Assembly: GCF_001667115.1 (NCBI RefSeq)
Contig: NZ_LZIJ01000120.1
Location: 1 to 64,000, forward strand
Direction: 5' to 3'
Length of the DNA stretch: 64,000 bases
DNA from: Mycobacterium sp. 852002-51163_SCH5372311
GTDB lineage: Bacteria > Actinomycetota > Actinomycetes > Mycobacteriales > Mycobacteriaceae
The translations under genes and the position numbers were made by a program. A model generated the notes under the pieces. The model was not told where the DNA came from, made no database searches, and saw nothing but the letters and a program-made list of their open reading frames with translations. This document shows positions 57,380 through 64,000 of this stretch, in pieces (within the stretch, counting starts at the first letter, position 1; every line of letters begins with the position of its first letter).

Positions 57380-59056
57380 TCAGACCTCGATGACCGTAGG
57401 CACGATCATCGGCTGCCGGCGATACGTCTCACCGACCCACTTGCCGACCGTCCGGCGCACCCCCTGGGCGATCCGGACCGGATCGGTGACGTGGGCGGCC
57501 ACCAGCGATTCCAGCTCCGCTTCCACCTTGCGCACCGCCGGCTCCAGTGCCTTGGGGTCTTCGGAGAACCCGCGCGAGGTCAGATGCGGCGCGCCGACCG
57601 GACGCCCGGTGCCGCGTTCGATCACCACGGTCACCGCCACGAAGCCCGACGACAGAATGAGGCGCTCGCCCAGGGTGATATCTCCGACGTCGCCGGTGAT
57701 CAGCCCGTCGACGAACATCTTGCCGACCGGCACAGCGCCGGCAATCGAAGCCCGCCCCGACACCAGGTCCACGCTGACGCCGTTCTCCGCCAACAGAATT
57801 GACTCCGGCGACACCCCTGTGCTCGCCGCCAGCTTGGCGTTGGCGCGCAACATCCGCCAGGTCCCGTGCACCGGCATGACATTGCGCGGGCGAACCCCGT
57901 TGTACAGGAACAGCAGCTCACCGGCATAGGCGTGACCCGAAACATGCACTCGCGCTTGGGCGTTCGTGACGACCCGGGCCCCGATCTTGGACAGCGCGTC
58001 GATGACCCCGTAGACCGCCTCCTCGTTGCCGGGGATCAGCGACGACGAGAGCACGACGAGGTCTCCCGCCGTCAGCGTGATGCTGCGATGTTCGCCTCGT
58101 GACATCCTCGACAACGCCGACATGGGCTCGCCCTGGGTGCCGGTGGTGATCAGCACCACCTGCTCGGGCGCCATCATCTCGGCGGCGGCGATGTCGATCA
58201 GGTCGGAATCGCCCACCCGCAAGAAGCCCAGCTCCCGCGCGATGCCCATGTTGCGCACCATCGATCGGCCGACGAACGAGACCCGCCGTCCCAATGCCAC
58301 TGCGGCGTCAATGATTTGCTGCACCCGGTCCACGTTGGAGGCGAAGCACGCGACGATGACGCGCCCGTCTGCGCCGCGGATCAGCCGGTGCAGGGTGGGA
58401 CCCACTTCGCTTTCCGACGGGCCCACCCCGGGGTGCTCGGCGTTGGTCGAATCGCACAGGAACAGGTCCACCCCGGCATCGCCGAGCCGGGACATGCCGG
58501 GCAGGTCGGTGGGCCGACCGTCCAGCGGCAGCTGGTCGAGCTTGATGTCACCGGTGTGCAGCACGGTTCCGGCGCCGGTGTAGACGGCGATGGCCAGCGC
58601 GTCCGGGATCGAGTGGTTGACGGCGAAGTATTCGCACTCGAACACGCCGTGGCGGCTGCTCTGCCCCTCGGCGACCTCGATGAACACCGGCTTCAGCCGG
58701 TGCTCCCGGCATTTCGCGGCCACCAGCGCCAGGGTGAACTTCGAGCCGACGACCGGGATATCCGGTCGCAGCTTGAGCAGAAACGGGATGGCCCCGATGT
58801 GGTCTTCGTGCGCATGGGTCAGCACCAGCGCCTCGATGTCGTCGAGGCGGTCTTCGATGTGGCGCAAGTCGGGCAGGATCAGGTCGACACCGGGCTCGTC
58901 GTGGGTCGGGAACATCACCCCGCAATCGATGATCAGCAGCCGGCCCAGGTGTTCGAAAACCGTCATGTTGCGGCCGATTTCGCTGATGCCGCCCAGCGCG
59001 GTGACCCGCAATCCGCCCGCGGCCAGAGGGCCCGGTGGGACCAGGTCTTCGTTCAC
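57380..59056 (-). CDS. rnj: Ribonuclease J
   Basis: Beta-CASP metallo-beta-lactamase 5'-exo/endoribonuclease for rRNA and mRNA processing, 558 residues. Metal motif LTHAHEDHIGAIPFLLKLRP, then VNHSIPDALAIAV, HTGDIKLDQLP, CDSTNAEHPG, VIVACFASNVDRVQQIIDAA, and VHVSGHAYAGELLFLYNGVR with MPVHGTWRMLRANAKLAAS. GTG 59056 starts it, 30 bp after dapA. Confidence 0.96.
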   Translation of the reverse strand: MNEDLVPPGPLAAGGLRVTALGGISEIGRNMTVFEHLGRLLIIDCGVMFPTHDEPGVDLILPDLRHIEDRLDDIEALVLTHAHEDHIGAIPFLLKLRPDIPVVGSKFTLALVAAKCREHRLKPVFIEVAEGQSSRHGVFECEYFAVNHSIPDALAIAVYTGAGTVLHTGDIKLDQLPLDGRPTDLPGMSRLGDAGVDLFLCDSTNAEHPGVGPSESEVGPTLHRLIRGADGRVIVACFASNVDRVQQIIDAAVALGRRVSFVGRSMVRNMGIARELGFLRVGDSDLIDIAAAEMMAPEQVVLITTGTQGEPMSALSRMSRGEHRSITLTAGDLVVLSSSLIPGNEEAVYGVIDALSKIGARVVTNAQARVHVSGHAYAGELLFLYNGVRPRNVMPVHGTWRMLRANAKLAASTGVSPESILLAENGVSVDLVSGRASIAGAVPVGKMFVDGLITGDVGDITLGERLILSSGFVAVTVVIERGTGRPVGAPHLTSRGFSEDPKALEPAVRKVEAELESLVAAHVTDPVRIAQGVRRTVGKWVGETYRRQPMIVPTVIEV

Positions 59057-59086
59057 TGCCGGGCCGCCGTTTGGATCACTGGCGCC

Positions 59087-60860
<1,774 letters not shown>

Positions 60861-60889
60861 GGCGCTCACCTTAACCGCCGACCAGCGGT

Positions 60890-60919
60890 CGAGCCTGCGC
60901 TGGTGGCGCCGAGCCTGCG
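60890..60919. repeat. Short repeat CGAGCCTGCG, two copies, related to the 6.4-kb hairpin
   Basis: CGAGCCTGCG occurs at 60890-60899 and 60910-60919, around TGGTGG. The same 10-mer forms the arm of the hairpin at 6393-6449. It lies in the hsdS-thyX gap (60861-60952). Confidence 0.5.
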
Positions 60920-60952
60920 TACGGGGTGGGCATTGAGTCGCCGCCGACGCCC

Positions 60953-62002
60953 TCAGTGCAGGGTGACCTCACCCGACGTCAACAGCGGCAGCGTCGCCTC
61001 CCGGAAGGCGGACAGCCGGATGGATTCGGCGCGTCGCGCCTGACACAGCCGGCCCAGGTCGGTGAGCGACCGCGATGCCGCACTGGACAGCCGCCTTACG
61101 TCCCGCACACGAACCTCCAACAGATCACGCGGCCGGACGCGCTGACGACTTCCGGACGTCCCGGCGACCTGCTGTTGCAGCGATTGCGAAACGCCGGGCT
61201 GTCGAACGGCGGCCCACAGCGCCGAGGTGTCGACAGCGATGGGCCGCAGCACGACGAACTCCGTACTCGCCAAGGCCATTTCCGGCGGAAGGCTGACCAC
61301 ATTCCACGTTCGTGGTGTGTTGGGATTCAGCTTTGCGAACAGCACACACGGCGCCGTCAACAAAAACTTGCCGCTCTTCACCGACGTACCGCCAACGAGC
61401 GCGGGTGTCGCGCCGTCGTCGAAAGCCGCAAAGCTGAAGTGCGCGACTGTGCGGTCGAAATCCTCAGGGTTGACGAACGCCGTCGACCGCGCCGCCAGGC
61501 TGGACAGCGGCACATGATCGGAGACTGACGCGGCGATGGCCACCATCAGGGCCTCGGCAGCGGCGATCACGCGCCGGTTGGCGGCTATTTTGTCATCCAG
61601 GGAGCCGAGTAGCTCGGCAATTCGCCGGCGCTCCCGCGTCGGGGCGGCCCGAACAGAAATGTCGCAAAGGATTCTCTTGTTGAGCAGCGACTGCCCGGAT
61701 CCGGTTCGATGCTCGTTGAGCGCGCAGGTCTGCATGGCGTAATACCAGTAGCGGGTCTCCTCGGGGTCCTTCGCCCGGCAAGCCAGCGCGTTGTCGGTGA
61801 CCCAGACATCGAATTCGCAGTAGTGCATGCTGCCGCAATACGATCCGACGCGGCCGAGCACAATGAGCGGACCACGGGAATTGCGTTGCGCCGCATAGCC
61901 GATGGGCCCGTTGGAGCCGTAGACGGGAAAGCGCCCGGTCGATCGTCGCTCCGGCGGCGCGGATCCGGCGCAGAAGTCGAGGTGGTCCCCCAGTCTTGTC
62001 AC
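60953..62002 (-). CDS. hsdS: Type I restriction-modification specificity subunit HsdS
   Basis: A 349-residue DNA-recognition subunit. First target domain: [42 protein letters not shown]. Central conserved helices: [20 protein letters not shown]. Second domain follows from [14 protein letters not shown], and a final helix pair ([20 protein letters not shown]). Two target domains make it an essentially complete, if compact, HsdS; M. tuberculosis has only a fragment here. GTG 62002 overlaps the hsdM stop as GTGA. Confidence 0.88.
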   Translation of the reverse strand: MTRLGDHLDFCAGSAPPERRSTGRFPVYGSNGPIGYAAQRNSRGPLIVLGRVGSYCGSMHYCEFDVWVTDNALACRAKDPEETRYWYYAMQTCALNEHRTGSGQSLLNKRILCDISVRAAPTRERRRIAELLGSLDDKIAANRRVIAAAEALMVAIAASVSDHVPLSSLAARSTAFVNPEDFDRTVAHFSFAAFDDGATPALVGGTSVKSGKFLLTAPCVLFAKLNPNTPRTWNVVSLPPEMALASTEFVVLRPIAVDTSALWAAVRQPGVSQSLQQQVAGTSGSRQRVRPRDLLEVRVRDVRRLSSAASRSLTDLGRLCQARRAESIRLSAFREATLPLLTSGEVTLH

Positions 62003-63372
62003 GCGCGCTCCAGCTGCTCGCGCACCAGCTTGTCCAGCGATGCGGATTCGTCGAGGGCCGCCAGCAACTCCTTCTTCAACTGGGCGATTTTCTCGGCCAC
62101 GGGCTCGCCGTCGTCCTCAGCCGCAGCGGCTCCCACATAGCGTCCCGGTGTAAGCACGTAGCCCGCGGCCCTGATCTCGTCCAGCGTCGCCGTCCTACAG
62201 AAACCCGGAATATCTTGGTAGGCAGGGCCTTTCGTGTAACCGCGCCAGGAGTGGTAGATCTCGCCGATCCGGGCAACCTCGTCCCGTGTCAGCACGCGCT
62301 CCGTCCGGTCCACCAAATGCCCGAGGCTGCGAGCGTCGATGAACAGCACCTGGCCGGACCGCTCGATCTTGTTCATGTCGAAGAACCACAGGCACACCGG
62401 AATTCCGGTGCTACGGAAAAGCTGGCCGGGCAGCGCCACCATGCACGACACCAGATCCGCCTCGACGATCCGCGCGCGAATGTCCCCTTCCCCGCTGGCG
62501 TTCGACGACATCGAGCCGTTCGCCATCACTACGCCGGCCTTACCGTCCGGCGACAGTTTGGAAAGAATGTGCTGAATCCAGGCGAAGTTCGCGTTGCCGG
62601 CGGGCGGAATGCCGAAGCGCCAACGCGGATCTTGCTCGTCGCGGGCCCAATCCTTGATGTTGAACGGCGGATTGGCCAACACGAAGTCCATCTGGACGCC
62701 GGAGTGCCGGTCGTCGACAAAGGTGTCGCCTCGAACCAGACCGGCATTGTCGATGCCATGGATGGCGAGGTTCATCTTCGCCATTCGCCAGGTCTCCTCG
62801 ACGCTCTCCTGCCCGAAGATCGAGACGGCCTGCGGGTCTCCATCGCGCTCGACGATGAATTGCTCGGTCTGCACGAACATCCCGCCCGATCCGCAGCACG
62901 GGTCGTACACGCGCCCGCTGGCTGGTTGGAGGACCTCGACGATCACCTGCACGACGCTGGGCGGGGTGAAGAATTCGCCCCCCCGCCGTCCCTCCGTGCG
63001 AGCGAAGTTGCCGAGAAAGTACTCGTAGACCTCACCGAGCAGATCATGCGCGCGCCGCGGGCCAGGACGGTTCAAAGGCGCGTTGTCCAGCAGCGCGACC
63101 AGCTCGCCGAGGCGGCGTTGGTCGACATTTGCGTACAGCTGCGGCAGCATTCCGGCCAGCGCGGGGTTGCCCGCCATCACCGCCCGCATCGACTGGTCGA
63201 TCAGTTGACCGATGTTGGCGGCTTTGGCGTTGTCCCGCAACGACTTCCAATGTGCGTCGGACACGTATTGCAGGAACACCAACCCGAGAACGACGTCCTT
63301 GTACTGGCTGGCAGGTAGCGAGCCGCGCAGCTTGTCCGCCGCCTTCCACAGCGTGTCCTTGAGATCGTTCAT
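61999..63372 (-). CDS. hsdM: Type I restriction-modification methyltransferase subunit HsdM, short N-domain
   Basis: N6-adenine DNA methyltransferase subunit, 457 residues against about 540 in M. tuberculosis. SAM motif DPCCGSGGMF (157-166) and catalytic NPPF (234-237) are intact, with KMNLAIHGIDN and VMANGSMSSN. The N-terminal helical domain is short: YVSDA (36-40) is followed by NIGQ at 53-56, where relatives have roughly 80 residues between. ATG 63372 overlaps the upstream stop as TGATG. No hsdR is in the window. Confidence 0.9.
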   Translation of the reverse strand: MNDLKDTLWKAADKLRGSLPASQYKDVVLGLVFLQYVSDAHWKSLRDNAKAANIGQLIDQSMRAVMAGNPALAGMLPQLYANVDQRRLGELVALLDNAPLNRPGPRRAHDLLGEVYEYFLGNFARTEGRRGGEFFTPPSVVQVIVEVLQPASGRVYDPCCGSGGMFVQTEQFIVERDGDPQAVSIFGQESVEETWRMAKMNLAIHGIDNAGLVRGDTFVDDRHSGVQMDFVLANPPFNIKDWARDEQDPRWRFGIPPAGNANFAWIQHILSKLSPDGKAGVVMANGSMSSNASGEGDIRARIVEADLVSCMVALPGQLFRSTGIPVCLWFFDMNKIERSGQVLFIDARSLGHLVDRTERVLTRDEVARIGEIYHSWRGYTKGPAYQDIPGFCRTATLDEIRAAGYVLTPGRYVGAAAAEDDGEPVAEKIAQLKKELLAALDESASLDKLVREQLERA

Positions 63373-64000
63373 CAACCGGCCCGCTTGGCTGCCGTTCGCA
63401 GGTCGGCGGCCAGATCGCCGCGGCCGGCCACACTGACCCGGCCCAGGCCCAGCCAGGACGCCATCGTGTCCAGCTCGTTGCCCAGCGCCGCCGCTACCCG
63501 GGCCCGCGGTATGTCTGGCTCCCCGAACGCACCCACCACGCGCAGCGCGTCCGCGGCGCGCTCGGCCTTGAGGTCAACACGCGCGACGAGCTGTCCGTCC
63601 AGCAGGAAAGGCCACACGTAATAGCCGTATTGGCGCTGGCTCGCGGGCACGTAGATCTCGATGCGATAGGTGAAGTTGAACAGCCGTTCCACTCGCGGCC
63701 GGAAGAAGATCAGCGGGTCGAACGGACACAGCAGCGCGGTGCCGCGGTCCAGCCCGGGCACGCTGCGGCCGGCTCGCAGATACCCGGGCGCCGGCCAGCC
63801 GTCGACGTCGACTCGCTCGACCTCACCGGCGGCCAGCAGCTCGGCGATGGCCGGCTTGACCTGCTGCGCCGACAGCCGGAAGTAGTCGCGGATATCGGCC
63901 TCGGTGCCGACGCCCAGCGAGGTGGCTGCGCGCAGGGTGAGCTCGCGCACCGCTTCGTCGTCGTCGACGTGACGGGCCAGCACTGCCGGTGGCAGCACAC
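63372..64000 (-). CDS. AlkZ/YcaQ-like (HTH_42) DNA glycosylase family protein, 5' part outside the window
   Basis: The C-terminal 208 residues are visible. A winged-helix segment (GVGTEADIRDYFRLSAQQVK) is followed by the family core: LLCPFDPLIFFRPRVERLFN, RIEIYVPASQRQYGYYVWPF, LLDGQLVARVDLKAERAADA. AlkZ and YcaQ remove alkylated or crosslinked bases. The catalytic QxQ/QxD motif would be upstream of the visible part. It shares TGATG with hsdM, so it is the first visible gene of that operon. Confidence 0.82.
   Translation of the reverse strand, partial: VLPPAVLARHVDDDEAVRELTLRAATSLGVGTEADIRDYFRLSAQQVKPAIAELLAAGEVERVDVDGWPAPGYLRAGRSVPGLDRGTALLCPFDPLIFFRPRVERLFNFTYRIEIYVPASQRQYGYYVWPFLLDGQLVARVDLKAERAADALRVVGAFGEPDIPRARVAAALGNELDTMASWLGLGRVSVAGRGDLAADLRTAAKRAG

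Overview
The window is a 64 kb piece of a GC-rich chromosome that reads as a slow-growing, non-tuberculosis Mycobacterium. Gene content and order follow, almost gene for gene, the M. tuberculosis block from Rv2689c to Rv2756c (from memory of that genome; no search was possible). Diagnostic members are ceoB-ceoC, dut, suhB, ppgK, sigA, sigB-ideR, sthA, nrdR-chiZ-lexA, fadE20-hflX-dapF-miaA, miaB, recX-recA, the psp genes with clgR, pgsA3-argA-ftsK, rnj-dapA-thyX and hsdS-hsdM. The species cannot be fixed from the sequence alone.

Layout. 1-4.4 kb: a TrmA-like methyltransferase (partial), a KimA-like potassium transporter and two divergent RCK/TrkA proteins. 4.4-11.3 kb: small conserved actinobacterial proteins, dUTPase, the envelope protein Cei behind a CRP-type site, a frameshifted suhB and polyphosphate glucokinase. 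11.4-20.8 kb: principal sigma factor SigA, an inserted pair of secreted hydrolases (cutinase-like and SapM-like), then small stress-associated genes, SigB with an ECF-type promoter, and IdeR. 20.8-31.6 kb: transhydrogenase, a lipoprotein serine protease, a PAC2 protein, a hydrolase, nitrobindin, NrdR, ChiZ, LexA and a large LGFP-repeat membrane protein. 31.9-44.2 kb: fadE20, hflX, dapF, miaA, three tandem DMT-type transporter paralogues, a DUF349 protein and miaB. 44.2-48.1 kb: recX-recA with two DNA-damage control elements, a full-length FhuF-type protein and a glycosyltransferase. 48.1-55 kb: ephG, the envelope-stress set clgR-pspA-pspM, pgsA3, argA and ftsK. 55-64 kb: an ABM-SDR-methyltransferase operon, RNase J, dapA, thyX, and a type I methylation pair hsdM-hsdS behind an AlkZ/YcaQ-like gene that runs off the window.

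How the genes work together. Two themes dominate. One is DNA damage and genome maintenance: recA, recX, lexA, chiZ, nrdR, dut, thyX, ftsK and AlkZ-like, with LexA boxes and a PafBC-type promoter readable in the DNA. The other is envelope and stress control: sigB, clgR-psp, cei, pgsA3 and the LGFP protein. Many genes lack a clear ribosome binding site and have a TANNNT -10 hexamer 5-8 nt before the start codon, which indicates leaderless transcripts and was used to choose starts.

Differences from M. tuberculosis worth attention: the cutinase-like and SapM-like pair after sigA; the protease between sthA and the PAC2 gene; loss of the phzF-like, Rv2722 and terC genes; triplication of the DMT transporter; an intein-free recA; an intact FhuF gene where M. 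tuberculosis keeps a fragment; an apparently complete hsdS; and a 56-bp repeat family placed between convergent genes. No tRNA, rRNA, insertion sequence, prophage or CRISPR array was recognised.
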